Positions 1 to 8,862 of a stretch of DNA of 64,000 nucleotides are shown here, one piece after another. The notes beneath the pieces were generated by a model. It saw only the letters and a list, made by a program, of their open reading frames with translations. It made no database searches and was not told the origin of the DNA. Source of the stretch: Rhodothermus bifroesti (GTDB lineage: Bacteria; Bacteroidota; Rhodothermia; Rhodothermales; Rhodothermaceae); the NCBI RefSeq assembly GCF_017908595.1, contig NZ_JAGKTL010000004.1, forward strand, positions 62,001-126,000. The letters are read 5' to 3'. The position numbers and the translations under genes are program-made. Each line of letters begins with the position of its first letter. Positions within the stretch are counted from its first letter, which is position 1.

Positions 1-2
1 TG

Positions 3-608
3 CAACCGGTAGCTTATCAGAACCGCCGTGGCGAGTGGATCTTGCACCCCGACATCAAGCTGTCGCTCTGGAAAGATTTGTTCGTGGCCGTTTCGCCAGC
101 CGAAATGTTTGCCCAGGACTCCACTGCAGCCCAGCAAGGAGGCGAGTTGGTAGTGGCTCGTGGCGACTCGGTTGTGCTCGGCCGCCAAGAGTTTGCACTG
201 CGCTTTGTAGGATTTGATACGCAGGTGGATACCAGCCTCGTGCCCGACAGCACCGCAATTGCTGTAGCCGCCGTTTTGCGCGTAACCAACCTGCGCACCG
301 AAGAAACCCGCACGCTGCGCCCCATCTATGTCGTTCTCCACGATCGCTCCGTGCAGTACGTCCAGACCCGCGTGCGCGACTGGAACCTTTCGGTCACGTT
401 TACTGGCATGAACGTCAGCTCAGGCGAAATTACGCTAGCCATTGAAGGTGTCGACGTCATGCCCGAAGACTGGGTTGTGGTACAGGCCTATGAGAAACCC
501 CTGATTAACCTGGTCTGGCTGGGCTTTCTGCTACTTAGCGGTGGCATTGGGCTCGCACTCGTACGCCGAGCTGGCGAGCTTCGCCAGACCCTCCGTCGCC
601 GCTTCTAG
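3..608 (+). CDS. CcmF-type cytochrome c heme lyase, C-terminal part (5' end outside window)
   Basis: The reading frame is open through the left edge of the window, so only about 200 C-terminal residues are present. The stretch HPDIKLSLWKDLFV resembles the CcmF/CycK/NrfE segment that follows the WWD heme-handling core in cytochrome c biogenesis proteins. It is followed by a beta-rich periplasmic part (about 130 residues) and one last membrane helix (LVWLGFLLLSGGIGLAL) with a basic tail. The known family role is ligating heme to apocytochromes on the outer face of the inner membrane. That role would fit the cytochrome c gene in the nos cluster of this window. Its 3' end overlaps the convergent gene by 78 bp. 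The family call rests on this fragment only, so a CcsA-like protein remains possible. Confidence 0.7.
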   Translation, partial: QPVAYQNRRGEWILHPDIKLSLWKDLFVAVSPAEMFAQDSTAAQQGGELVVARGDSVVLGRQEFALRFVGFDTQVDTSLVPDSTAIAVAAVLRVTNLRTEETRTLRPIYVVLHDRSVQYVQTRVRDWNLSVTFTGMNVSSGEITLAIEGVDVMPEDWVVVQAYEKPLINLVWLGFLLLSGGIGLALVRRAGELRQTLRRRF

Positions 609-971
609 GACTTCTTGCACCAGGCGCTGTCGAATTTCCTCGCGCCAGGCTTGGTTGAGCAGCGCATAGTCGCGCGCCTGCACCTCAGCATCCACATGCT
701 GCACGCACAAAAAGCCATAATCGACGGGCGACAGGCTATGCAGCGGGGCACTGCTCAGGTTAAGCAATCCACTACGCCCTAATCCCAAAAGGAACGAGCC
801 GTAGCGCTGGCCCAACACGCAAGCTGTTCCGTCGGCCAGCTCTAGCCGTCTCAAGTCTACATGGCGATACCATCCCGGATCAACCGCGTCCAGGTAAGCT
901 GCGCCACGAGCAGCCCGCTGGCGGGCTGCTTTCCAGGAAACTGCGTTGTCACGTCGTTTCCACCACAGCAT
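531..971 (-). CDS. Conserved hypothetical protein, about 146 aa
   Basis: I do not recognise a family. The start is taken at the ATG two bases after the stop codon of the upstream lipoprotein gene, which suggests translational coupling. A longer in-frame start would run into that gene. The protein is soluble, with a basic start (MLWWKRRDN), a central segment built round DPGWYRHVDL and GQRYGSFLLGLGRSG, and an acidic helical tail. There is no signal peptide and no membrane helix. The last 78 bp overlap the convergent cytochrome biogenesis gene, which is unusual and leaves the exact 3' end the weakest part of the call. Confidence 0.6.
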   Translation of the reverse strand: MLWWKRRDNAVSWKAARQRAARGAAYLDAVDPGWYRHVDLRRLELADGTACVLGQRYGSFLLGLGRSGLLNLSSAPLHSLSPVDYGFLCVQHVDAEVQARDYALLNQAWREEIRQRLVQEVLEAATEGLAKLASSAYECEPNATAK

Positions 972-973
972 GA

Positions 974-2110
974 CTAAGGACGGGTAAAGCTTAGGTCTAT
1001 TGGCTCGGGGTGTTCGACCCAATCTGCTACAAAAAGGTTCGTCTCGCGCGACGCTTCGCCTCGGGCATTGCGGTTTGAGGCAAAAACCAGCCGTCTGCCG
1101 TCGCGGGAAAACATCGGAAAAGCATCAAACGTGCCGGAGTGGGTTACCTGCGCTAAGCCAGTACCGTCCAGATGAATCAAAAATAGATCGAACAGACGCC
1201 CCCCTTTGGTGTGATGATTAGAGGCAAAGATAATGCGTTTCCCGTCGGGATGGAAGTAAGGCGCCCATTGGGCACCTGGGAGGTGGGTTACGCGCCGTGG
1301 GTTGCTGCCATCTGCATTAGCCACGTAGAGATCCATTTCGGAGGGTTCCACCAGTCCTTGCGCAAGCAACTGCCGATAACGTTTGGCCGCTTCACCAGTG
1401 GGTCGGCTAGCACGCCAGACAATTTGGCTGCCATCTGGGGAAAAGAATGCACCGCCGTCATAGCCCAGTTCCTGCGTCAGCTGAAGCAACGCGCCTGTTT
1501 GCAGGTCGTAGCGCCAAAGCTCCAGGTCGCCCGAGCGGCTCGAGGTGAAAACGATATAGCGGCCGTCGGGCGAAACCGTAGCCTCAGCATCGTAGCCAGG
1601 CCCGCCAATGAGCAGCTCAGGCGGCGCACCGGTAGTATCGGTAACGTAGATGTCGTATTCGTACAAAGACCAGACGTAGCGACCTTCGACCGAACGGAGA
1701 ACTGGCGGGCATTCAGGTCCGGCTGCATGCGTCGAAGCATAGAGCACGCGGCTGTTCGGGAGAAAATAAGCACATGTGGTGCGGCCGCGCCCGGTCGAAA
1801 GTAGTCGATAGCGCTGCCCATCGGCCAGCGGTTGCCCGTCGGCGCGCATTAGAAAAATCTGGTCACACCCTTGTGGATTGATGGCGGTCCAGTCACTTTG
1901 AAAAACCAAGTAACGATCATCATAACTCCAGTAGGCTTCAGCATTGTTGCCACCAAAGGTCAATTGACGGATGTTGCGCAAATGCACTTCGCCGGGAAAG
2001 CGCAGCGAATCGGTTGCAGGATCATAGTCTGCCCTCTTAGAAGATGAATTAGGCATGCAGGCGGGAAGGGTGCCCAAACAACACACTAGAACCAGTCGTA
2101 CTGACAGCAT
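974..2110 (-). CDS. TolB/PD40-like beta-propeller lipoprotein
   Basis: The N-terminus is a lipoprotein signal peptide with lipobox LPAC (Cys near residue 18), so the mature protein should be lipid-anchored. The rest consists of repeated PD40/WD40-like blades: NIRQLTFGGNNAEAYWSYD, AEATVSPDGRYIVFTSSRSG, GGAFFSPDGSQIVWRASRP, APYFHPDGKRIIFASNHH and DAFPMFSRDGRRLVFASNRN. SPDG...I.F.S repeats are typical of TolB-type propellers. Such domains bind peptides or partners in the envelope; no substrate can be read from the sequence. It is upstream of, and probably co-transcribed with, the 146-aa hypothetical gene, and divergent from the thioredoxin gene at 2192. Confidence 0.85.
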   Translation of the reverse strand: MLSVRLVLVCCLGTLPACMPNSSSKRADYDPATDSLRFPGEVHLRNIRQLTFGGNNAEAYWSYDDRYLVFQSDWTAINPQGCDQIFLMRADGQPLADGQRYRLLSTGRGRTTCAYFLPNSRVLYASTHAAGPECPPVLRSVEGRYVWSLYEYDIYVTDTTGAPPELLIGGPGYDAEATVSPDGRYIVFTSSRSGDLELWRYDLQTGALLQLTQELGYDGGAFFSPDGSQIVWRASRPTGEAAKRYRQLLAQGLVEPSEMDLYVANADGSNPRRVTHLPGAQWAPYFHPDGKRIIFASNHHTKGGRLFDLFLIHLDGTGLAQVTHSGTFDAFPMFSRDGRRLVFASNRNARGEASRETNLFVADWVEHPEPIDLSFTRP

Positions 2111-2191
2111 GGCATACCCGATGGTGTTGGTCCGAATCTTGACAGTTACCTATGCCGGTTTTCTTGATCCATTAACCAGCGTCGAAGAACA

Positions 2192-3025
2192 ATGCAAGGT
2201 ACAAACGTGGCCGTCTATGAGGTAACAGATTTTCAGCAGGACGTGCTGGAGGCCAGCTATCAGATACCGGTGCTAGTAGACTTCTGGGCGCCGTGGTGCG
2301 GTCCTTGCCGCATTTTGGGTCCGGTCTTGGAGCGGCTGGCGCGAAAACATGCTGGTCGTTGGAAGCTGGTCAAGGTCAATACCGATGAGCATCCAGAGCT
2401 GGCAATGGCCTACGGTATCCGGGGCATTCCAGCAGTTAAGCTTTTTGTCAACGGCGAGGTGGTTGGCGAGTTCGTGGGGGCTTTGCCGGAACATGCCGTT
2501 GAGCAGTGGTTGGCTGAGGTGTTGCCTAGCGAAACGAAAGCGTTGCTCGCGCAAGCCGAACAGCTTCTGGAGGAAGGCAAGCTGCGTGAAGCTGAACCCC
2601 TAGTGCGGCGGCTGCTGGCTGCAGCGCCCGAAGAAGACAAAGCGCGGGTGCTCCTAGCCCGCATTCGGATTTTTGACAATCCAGACGAAGCGGAGCGCCT
2701 GCTGGAAGGTCAAGATGTGGCCGAAGCTGGCTATCTGCAGCAAATTGAGGCCATTCGGACGTTGGCTCGGCTGCTGCGCCTAAAGCATCAGCCGGAGGCA
2801 CTGCCCGAAGGTCCAGGTCGCGCCTTCTATCTCGAAGCCATCGAGGCACTTGCGCGCAAAGACTTTGACACGGCTGTAGAGCGACTGATCGATGTGCTGC
2901 GTAAGGATCGTTATTACGACAACGACGGTGCTCGAAAAGCGGGCGTGGCGATCTTCACGCTTTTGGGCAGCCGTCACCCTGTCACGCAGCGCTGGCGCCG
3001 CACGTTTGACATGTGGCTCTACTGA
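2192..3025 (+). CDS. cnoX: CnoX/YbbN-like thioredoxin-TPR co-chaperone
   Basis: A thioredoxin domain occupies residues 1-110 with the full redox motif WCGPC (Cys36, Cys39) and the cis-proline loop GIPAV near residue 80. It is followed by an alpha-helical TPR-like region to residue 277, ending in the family tail NDGARKAGVAIFTLLGSRHP. This architecture matches YbbN/CnoX, a cytosolic chaperone-redox protein that protects clients from oxidation and hands them to GroEL or DnaK. E. coli YbbN lacks the CxxC pair, whereas this protein keeps it and so could also act as a reductase. It stands alone, divergent from the propeller lipoprotein and convergent with the M20 peptidase. Confidence 0.88.
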   Translation: MQGTNVAVYEVTDFQQDVLEASYQIPVLVDFWAPWCGPCRILGPVLERLARKHAGRWKLVKVNTDEHPELAMAYGIRGIPAVKLFVNGEVVGEFVGALPEHAVEQWLAEVLPSETKALLAQAEQLLEEGKLREAEPLVRRLLAAAPEEDKARVLLARIRIFDNPDEAERLLEGQDVAEAGYLQQIEAIRTLARLLRLKHQPEALPEGPGRAFYLEAIEALARKDFDTAVERLIDVLRKDRYYDNDGARKAGVAIFTLLGSRHPVTQRWRRTFDMWLY

Positions 3026-3029
3026 GGCC

Positions 3030-4514
3030 TCAAGGTCCGCTTAAGGCGCGCATGAGCGCATAATAAGTACGAACGGCTTGCACGTATTCGTCGATAGGCA
3101 CGCGCTCGTCAATGCCGTGCACGGTAGCCAGCAGTGCTGGCGTAACACGCACCCCGATAAAGCGATAGACATTGGGACTGAGGACCGTAAAGTAACGGGC
3201 ATCCGTTGCGCCGGGCACCAGGTACGGTGCCACAACAGGTGGCGATTCGGCCCGAGCGCGACGGATGCTCTGAGCAATGCGCTGAAAAGCTTCGCTGCTT
3301 ACATCAGATACCGGCGAAGGGTCAAAGGCCCCGGTTTCGGTCTGCCGCATCGTAATTGGCAAGCCCTTCAGCAGCTGTTGTACGTGCAGCGTAACACTTT
3401 CAACCGTCTCGCCTGGAAAAATACGGAAGTTCACCACAGCACGGGCGGTCGTCGGCAGCACGTTCTCTTTAACGCCAGCTTCTATGAAGGTGGGCGCAAA
3501 CGTAGTACGCAGGCTGGCATTGCCGGCAGGCGAACGCGCCAGCTGACGCGCCACAAGAGGCCCAAACAGCCACAGGTTGGCTAGCACCAGGCGCATATTC
3601 CAGGCGGTATAAGGCGCAAGGTGCTCTAGCAACCTACGGGTGGGTCCTTCCAGCCGAATCGGAAATGGGTTTTCAGCCAGCTGAACCAGTGCATAGCTCA
3701 ACACGCCAATAGCCGTCTGCGTAGGTGGCGTGGAAGCATGCCCACCCGGAGCTGTAGCCGTCAATTCCAGACTAAGATACCCCTTTTCAGCCACGCCTAC
3801 CAAAGCTACCGGTTGGCGGACGCCCGGGATCATATCTTCCACAATAAAACCACCTTCGTCAAGCACTGCGATCAAGACAACCCCGCGTGTAGCCAGCAGC
3901 TCGGCAATCTGGCGTGCCCCCTGCTGGCCGCCCACCTCTTCATCATGGCCAAAAGCCAAGTAGATTGTGCGTACCGGCTGGAAACCTTCGCCCAGCAAGG
4001 TCTCGGCGGCCTCTAAAATGCCCAGTACCCCAAGCTTATCATCAAGTGCTCCCCGTCCCCAAACATACCCGTCGGCCACAGTACCTGCAAAGGGCGGATG
4101 CGTCCACGCTTCAGGCTGAGCTGCTGGCACCACGTCTTGATGTCCCAAAAAGAGCACGGCTGGGAGCGTGGTATCTTGCCCTGGCCATGTGTAGAGTAAG
4201 CTTAAGCCGCCAACGACTTCTCGTTGCAGCTGGCGATGTACCCGCGGAAAATGATGCTTTAGATAGGTCTGAAAATCCCAAAAGGCTCCGCTATCGAGCT
4301 GCGCCGGGTCTTGATGCGTAATGGTAGGGAACTGCAGCGCCCCAGCAAAACGTTGGATCAACGCCGGGGTGTCTACGGCTACAGAGAGAGGCTCTGGCGG
4401 CACCATAAGCTCGGCCTGCTGCCCGACCTGCCAGGCGCGCACGAGCAAGAACATCGTTAGCACCAGCAGAAGACCGAGCGCGCCGACCAGCATCCGAAGC
4501 AGCAGTTTGCGCAT
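3030..4514 (-). CDS. M20-family metallopeptidase, PM20D1/CPS1-like, membrane-anchored
   Basis: Residues 8-26 form a single N-terminal membrane helix, so the catalytic part probably sits outside the cytoplasm. Zinc-ligand motifs of family M20 are all visible: LGHQDVVP (His125, Asp127), GRGALDDK (bridging Asp158) and FGHDEEVGG (catalytic and metal Glu192/193), with a dimerisation lid domain between about residues 230 and 350 and a final His in VHGIDERVP. The closest pattern is the vacuolar carboxypeptidase S / PM20D1 group, which hydrolyses or forms N-acyl amino acids and dipeptides. The real substrate is unknown. It is the last of a co-directional set (obg, dprA, this gene). Confidence 0.85.
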   Translation of the reverse strand: MRKLLLRMLVGALGLLLVLTMFLLVRAWQVGQQAELMVPPEPLSVAVDTPALIQRFAGALQFPTITHQDPAQLDSGAFWDFQTYLKHHFPRVHRQLQREVVGGLSLLYTWPGQDTTLPAVLFLGHQDVVPAAQPEAWTHPPFAGTVADGYVWGRGALDDKLGVLGILEAAETLLGEGFQPVRTIYLAFGHDEEVGGQQGARQIAELLATRGVVLIAVLDEGGFIVEDMIPGVRQPVALVGVAEKGYLSLELTATAPGGHASTPPTQTAIGVLSYALVQLAENPFPIRLEGPTRRLLEHLAPYTAWNMRLVLANLWLFGPLVARQLARSPAGNASLRTTFAPTFIEAGVKENVLPTTARAVVNFRIFPGETVESVTLHVQQLLKGLPITMRQTETGAFDPSPVSDVSSEAFQRIAQSIRRARAESPPVVAPYLVPGATDARYFTVLSPNVYRFIGVRVTPALLATVHGIDERVPIDEYVQAVRTYYALMRALSGP

Positions 4515-4592
4515 AGCCTTTTTAGGCAGTCTACTTAAAGGAAGATAGGCAGCGGCTTAGCGCTGCGCAACGCGCGGCCAAGGGATGTGGCT

Positions 4593-5708
4593 TTAGGCCA
4601 GCCGATAAAATTGCTTGCCAGCAAGTTGTCGCACTAGACCTTTAAATTCGAGCTGCAGCAGGTAGGCCAGCGCTGTTGAAGGGTCCATTCCGGTGCGTTC
4701 GCACAGGTTGTCGATATGCATGGGTTCTGGCCCAAGTGCCTCATAAAGCTGGCGCTCCAGACTGCCCAAGGAGGAAGCAGCACTAGGCGTCTGCGTGACG
4801 GTTTTGGTTGCCCCCACACCTAAGGCTTCAAGCACGTCGTCAGGTGTACGCACCAGTTGCGCCAGGCTATCCCGGATAAGCCGATTGGGGCCAGCGCTGG
4901 CGGGATTGTGCAAGGCGCCTGGAATAGCCAGCACGTCTCGGTTTTGCTCTAGTGCCAACCGCGCCGTGATGAGTGCACCACCGGTTTCATAGGCTTCGAC
5001 GATGAGCACTGCACGAACTAACCCACTAATGAGCCGGTTGCGACGTGGAAAGTTGGGTGCATCGGGAGCTGTCCCCAGAGGTAGCTCTGAAATCAAGGCA
5101 CCTTGTTTGAGGATGGCTCGAGCCAAGGAGGCATGCCGTTCTGGATAAATGCGGTCTACCCCGCAACCCAGCACGGCTAGCGTGCGCCCATGGGCCTCAA
5201 GCGCACCACGATGCGCCATAGCATCGATGCCGTAAGCCAGTCCACTCACAATGGTTACGCCCTGGCGGGCCAGCTCAGCAGCAAACTGCCGAGCCAAACG
5301 AAGGCCATAGTCCGTAGGCCGTCGCGTGCCTACAATAGCTACAGCCAGCGCATCGTCTGCCGTCAAGCTGCCGCGCACCCAAAGCAGTGCTGGGGGATCG
5401 TAAATCTGTCGCAGCGCCGCTGGAAAGCGTGCATCCCAGGCTGGAATCAGTGCTGCGCCAACACGCTCGGCCTGTTCAAACTGCGCATCGACAGCATCCC
5501 AGTCAGCAAACGCGGCAATCCGGCGGGCCGTTTCGGTTCCAATTCCCGGCACGCAAACCAGCGCTTGTAGCGGGGCATAGAGGGCTGCTTGCGCGGACCC
5601 AAAACGTGCCAGAAGCGCTCGAATCCGTCCAGGACCCACACCCGGTACCAACGAAAGCGCCACCAGTGCCCGCAGTTCTTCAGGCGAATTCTCCGAAAGG
5701 TTTGCCAT
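4593..5708 (-). CDS. dprA: DNA processing protein DprA/Smf
   Basis: DprA loads RecA onto incoming single-stranded DNA during natural transformation. The 371-residue protein has an N-terminal helix-hairpin-helix region (PGVGPGRIRALLARFG), the Rossmann-like DprA core (GTRRPTDYG, SGLAYGIDAMAHRGAL, LGCGVDRIYP, FPRRNRLISGL, TGGALITARLALEQ, IPG) and a C-terminal winged helix (residues 310-371). All core motifs are intact. It follows obg on the same strand; a 12-bp hairpin separates the two genes. No other competence gene is nearby, although a PilB-type ATPase occurs at 45.3 kb. Confidence 0.95.
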   Translation of the reverse strand: MANLSENSPEELRALVALSLVPGVGPGRIRALLARFGSAQAALYAPLQALVCVPGIGTETARRIAAFADWDAVDAQFEQAERVGAALIPAWDARFPAALRQIYDPPALLWVRGSLTADDALAVAIVGTRRPTDYGLRLARQFAAELARQGVTIVSGLAYGIDAMAHRGALEAHGRTLAVLGCGVDRIYPERHASLARAILKQGALISELPLGTAPDAPNFPRRNRLISGLVRAVLIVEAYETGGALITARLALEQNRDVLAIPGALHNPASAGPNRLIRDSLAQLVRTPDDVLEALGVGATKTVTQTPSAASSLGSLERQLYEALGPEPMHIDNLCERTGMDPSTALAYLLQLEFKGLVRQLAGKQFYRLA

Positions 5709-5713
5709 ATACC

Positions 5714-5747
5714 GCTTACAGGTTTTCTCTTTAAGAAACCTGTAAGC
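5714..5747. repeat. Inverted repeat between obg and dprA
   Basis: A perfect 12-bp inverted repeat with arms GCTTACAGGTTT (5714-5725) and AAACCTGTAAGC (5736-5747) surrounds a 10-nt loop. It lies entirely in the 47-bp gap between the obg stop codon and the dprA start. No U-run follows on the minus strand, so it is better read as an intercistronic mRNA hairpin (stability or partial termination) than as a full intrinsic terminator. Confidence 0.6.
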
Positions 5748-5755
5748 ATGGGGTG

Positions 5756-6784
5756 TTACGCAGCTGGTTCAGCCAAGTGGGCCATGCGTGCTGCTTGCAG
5801 TTGGCGCCACAGTCCCTCTTTCAGTGTCTCTAGGCCGATATGGGCCACAGCGCTCACAGGATAGACGGGTAGATCTGCAGGTAGCTCCGCCTGCAAAGCA
5901 GCAATGCGTTCTTCGCGTGCTGCTTCCGGGATTAAGTCGAGCTTGGTCAATGCAAGTGCCCGCGGCTTTTCCAGCAGTGCGGGATTGAATGCCTCAAGCT
6001 CAGCCAAAAGCGTGTTATAGATGGGTAGCACAGCTTCTTCGACAATAGGAATCACAAAAAGCAATACGGCATTCCGTTCGATATGTTTTAAAAAACGCAA
6101 TCCCAGACCGCGCCCTTCGTGCGCTCCCTCGATGATGCCTGGAAGGTCGGCCATGACAAACGACCGAAATTCGCCCACGTAGACCATCCCAAGCACAGGC
6201 TCTAGGGTAGTGAACGGATAGTCGGCAATCTTTGGACGCGCTGCAGAAATCGAGGCAATCAGTGTGCTTTTGCCTGCGTTTGGGAGGCCTACCAAGCCCA
6301 CATCGGCCAGGAGCTTAAGCTCTAGGGTAATGTGCTTTTCTTCACCTGGCTCACCAGGCTGGGCGTATCGGGGAGTTTGGTTAGTGGGTGACCTAAAAAA
6401 AGCATTTCCTTTTCCCCCACGCCCACCTTTGGCAAGCAGCAACCGTTGACCTGGCCGCAGCACTTCTCCAATGACCTCACCGGTTTCCGTAATGCGTGCT
6501 ACGGTACCCAACGGCACACGGATAATCACGTCGCGGCCGTCACGACCTTTTTGGTTTTTACCTGAGCCAGGCTGACCGTTTTCCGCAAAGTGATGTCGGT
6601 TGTAGCGCAGGTCCAGCAGCGTATAGAGATGCGGATCCCCTTCTAAATAGACAGATCCCCCATCACCACCGTCGCCGCCTGCAGGTCCACCCTTAGGGAT
6701 ATACTTTTCCCGTCGGAATGCAACAGCGCCGGCTCCGCCATGGCCACTGCGTACCGTAATGGTGACGTAATCGACAAACTTCAT
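5756..6784 (-). CDS. obg: GTPase Obg/CgtA
   Basis: Obg is a ribosome-associated GTPase involved in 50S maturation and stress signalling. The N-terminal glycine-rich Obg fold is clear (RSGHGGAGAVAFRREKYIPK, GGPAGGDGGDGGSV), followed by the G domain from about residue 160 with G1 GLPNAGKSTL, switch II DLPGIIEGAHEGRGLG and G4 TKLD. At 342 residues it ends soon after the G domain, so it lacks the long C-terminal OCT extension of some Obg proteins. It is transcribed away from rnhA, with 102 bp between the two start codons. Confidence 0.97.
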   Translation of the reverse strand: MKFVDYVTITVRSGHGGAGAVAFRREKYIPKGGPAGGDGGDGGSVYLEGDPHLYTLLDLRYNRHHFAENGQPGSGKNQKGRDGRDVIIRVPLGTVARITETGEVIGEVLRPGQRLLLAKGGRGGKGNAFFRSPTNQTPRYAQPGEPGEEKHITLELKLLADVGLVGLPNAGKSTLIASISAARPKIADYPFTTLEPVLGMVYVGEFRSFVMADLPGIIEGAHEGRGLGLRFLKHIERNAVLLFVIPIVEEAVLPIYNTLLAELEAFNPALLEKPRALALTKLDLIPEAAREERIAALQAELPADLPVYPVSAVAHIGLETLKEGLWRQLQAARMAHLAEPAA

Positions 6785-6886
6785 CCTTGCTCTTCCCGTC
6801 GATTGCAGCGTTCTGAACGCTTGGAAAGCAAGCAGGTTTTCCTGAACCCGCTACGCAGCGGTGCGTTCTAAGGCTAAAGCAGACCT

Positions 6887-7354
6887 ATGGCCAACGTGCA
6901 CCCCAAACGCGTTTTGATCTACACCGACGGAGCTTGCAGCGGCAACCCAGGTCCTGGCGGCTGGGCCGCTATCTTACGGTTCGGCCATCACGAAAAAGTG
7001 CTTACAGGTGCCGAGCCCCACACGACCAATAACCGGATGGAACTCACCGCAGCAATTGAGGCACTGCGTGCACTCAAAGAATCTTGCGACGTTGAGCTGC
7101 ACACGGATAGCGATTATCTCGTTCGTGCTGTTGAAGAAGGGTGGTTGGAGCGTTGGCAGCAAAATGGCTGGCGCACGGCCTCTCGCAAACCGGTAGAAAA
7201 TCAGGACCTGTGGCAAGCATTACTAGAAGTCATGCGCCGGCATCGGGTCCGTTTTGTTAAGGTCAAAGGTCATGCTGATGACGCGTTAAACAACCGTGCC
7301 GATCGATTGGCTGTAGAGGCTATGCGCAAGCTAGAAGCCGCTATGACCTCTTAA
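6887..7354 (+). CDS. rnhA: Ribonuclease HI
   Basis: RNase HI cleaves the RNA strand of RNA-DNA hybrids. The 155-residue length is normal, and the four catalytic carboxylates are in place: Asp14 in [12 protein letters not shown], Glu52 in [10 protein letters not shown], Asp74 in LHTDSDYLV and Asp139 in NNRADRLA. The basic handle region [18 protein letters not shown] is also present. The next gene starts only 6 bases downstream, so the two are likely one transcript. Confidence 0.97.
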   Translation: MANVHPKRVLIYTDGACSGNPGPGGWAAILRFGHHEKVLTGAEPHTTNNRMELTAAIEALRALKESCDVELHTDSDYLVRAVEEGWLERWQQNGWRTASRKPVENQDLWQALLEVMRRHRVRFVKVKGHADDALNNRADRLAVEAMRKLEAAMTS

Positions 7355-7360
7355 GCGAGC

Positions 7361-8113
7361 ATGCGCACCGTTCACCTTCGGTTTTATGCTAGTTTGAACG
7401 ACTTTTTACCAACACGCTGGAAGCAGCGAACCTTTACATTGGGTTTTGCAGGGCAACCTACGGTGCGCGAAATCCTGGTTCAGCTTCAGATTCCTCCCCC
7501 AGAAGTCGGCTTCATTTTGGCTGAGAACCAGGCAGTAGACTTCGACTATCGCCCGCAAGAAGGTGAGCGTGTGAGTTTTTATCCGATCTTTTATGAACTC
7601 CTTCCAGGATCGCCGCTGAACGCGCTTCCTCCGGAGCGTCCGCCCCGTTTTTTGCTGGATACGCATTTAGGGCGGCTAGCGCGCTACCTGCGCATGTTGG
7701 GTTTTGACGCTGAACACTTTCCTGCACCTGACCCTGGTGATGGTGTGCTAGTGCACCGCGCTGCGCAAGAGGGGCGCGTTTTGCTCACCCGTGATCGCCG
7801 ACTTCTGGCCCGTAAAGCCGTCCGTTACGGCTATTTTGTACGGGCTACCGCACCCCAGGCGCAGCTGGTTGAAGTTGTAGACCGCTTTGCGCTACACACG
7901 TTGATCCATCCCTTTAGCCGATGCCTATGCTGCAACGTGCAACTCGAGCCGGTCGAGGCGCGCGCGGTAGCGGCCCAGCTTCCTACCGGAGTCCGTGGGC
8001 AGTACACGGACTTTTACCGGTGTCCCTCCTGTGATCGCGTCTACTGGGAAGGGTCGCATCACGCCCGCATGCAACGCCTGATCGATCAGGTGGTGCGCAG
8101 CCGCAGCACCTAG
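7361..8113 (+). CDS. Mut7-C RNase-fold protein with N-terminal ubiquitin-like domain
   Basis: Residues 1-80 look like a ThiS/ubiquitin-like beta-grasp domain (MRTVHLRFYASLNDFLP, FILAENQAVDFDYR). Residues 88-240 match the Mut7-C domain: FLLDTHLGRLARYLRMLGFD, LLTRDRRLLARK and a zinc ribbon with two Cys pairs (CLCC and CPSC). Mut7-C is a PIN-related putative RNase domain, and this two-domain form is known in bacteria but is functionally poorly described. It lies 6 bases after rnhA, which agrees with an RNA-processing role. Its stop overlaps the convergent yigZ stop by 4 bp. Confidence 0.85.
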   Translation: MRTVHLRFYASLNDFLPTRWKQRTFTLGFAGQPTVREILVQLQIPPPEVGFILAENQAVDFDYRPQEGERVSFYPIFYELLPGSPLNALPPERPPRFLLDTHLGRLARYLRMLGFDAEHFPAPDPGDGVLVHRAAQEGRVLLTRDRRLLARKAVRYGYFVRATAPQAQLVEVVDRFALHTLIHPFSRCLCCNVQLEPVEARAVAAQLPTGVRGQYTDFYRCPSCDRVYWEGSHHARMQRLIDQVVRSRST

Positions 8114-8730
8114 TCGATACGGCAGCATTGTCCTCGCCCGGCTAGGGCCTCAGCAAATGCTTCAGGAAAGGCGTGTGCGTGTGAGCGCGGCACTTCAATA
8201 AGCAGCTCGGTGGCAGCGCCGTATTGGGTTTCGCAAATCCGGGCACCGGTGCGTTCAAGCAGCCGCATTACCGGCGCTGTATCTGCATAAGCGAATTGTA
8301 ACCGAAAAAGCACCCTAACGTGCTGCTCTACCACGTGCACCTGATCTAAAGCCAAGGCCGCTGCCGCAGCATAAGCACGCGTAAGCCCACCGCGTCCTAA
8401 CTTAACGCCGCCGAAGTAACGGGTTACAACGACCAACGTGTTCGTTAGGCCATGGCTTTCGATTTGACGCAAAATCGGCAGACCGGCCGTACCTGAGGGT
8501 TCGCCATCGTCGCTGTAGCGGAACACAGCGCCTGTGGGTCCTAGCCGGTAAGCCATGCAATGGTGCGTGGCAGCATGCTCGCGCCGCCGCACAGCCTCAA
8601 GGTAAGCCCTTGCTTCCGCTTCAGAGTTTATGGGAAAAACCTCAGCAATAAAGCGCGACCCCTGCACACGCAGCTCAGCACACGCTGGTGCTAACGCGGT
8701 GCGATAGGTGTCACCTTCGGGACTATCCAT
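8110..8730 (-). CDS. yigZ: YigZ/IMPACT-family protein
   Basis: The N-terminal IMPACT domain (residues 1-120) carries the family signature: GSRFIAEVFP, ATHHCMAYRLG, DDGEPSGTAGLPIL, VVVTRYFGGVKLGRGGLTRA. A C-terminal DUF1949-like ferredoxin fold follows. Bacterial YigZ proteins are linked by family knowledge to ribosome or proline-dipeptide functions, but the biochemical role is not settled. It is the last gene of the minus-strand run psd-pssA-purS-clpS-yigZ, with a 132-bp gap after clpS that may hold its own promoter. Confidence 0.9.
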   Translation of the reverse strand: MDSPEGDTYRTALAPACAELRVQGSRFIAEVFPINSEAEARAYLEAVRRREHAATHHCMAYRLGPTGAVFRYSDDGEPSGTAGLPILRQIESHGLTNTLVVVTRYFGGVKLGRGGLTRAYAAAAALALDQVHVVEQHVRVLFRLQFAYADTAPVMRLLERTGARICETQYGAATELLIEVPRSHAHAFPEAFAEALAGRGQCCRID

Positions 8731-8862
8731 AAAGGTTACGCAACCAGCACAGCCTTATAGGGTCCAAAAAGGCAGCAAGCATGTGCGTGCCTGGGAACGA
8801 TCGTGCTAACGTCACAGCAACACCTAGCGCTACGCCTTACGGTCAGCGCTGCAACAGTAGGG

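Noticed and set aside
6808-6820. Palindrome GCGTTC-T-GAACGC between obg and rnhA
   Set aside because: It is short and single; with no second copy or known regulator it cannot be separated from chance.
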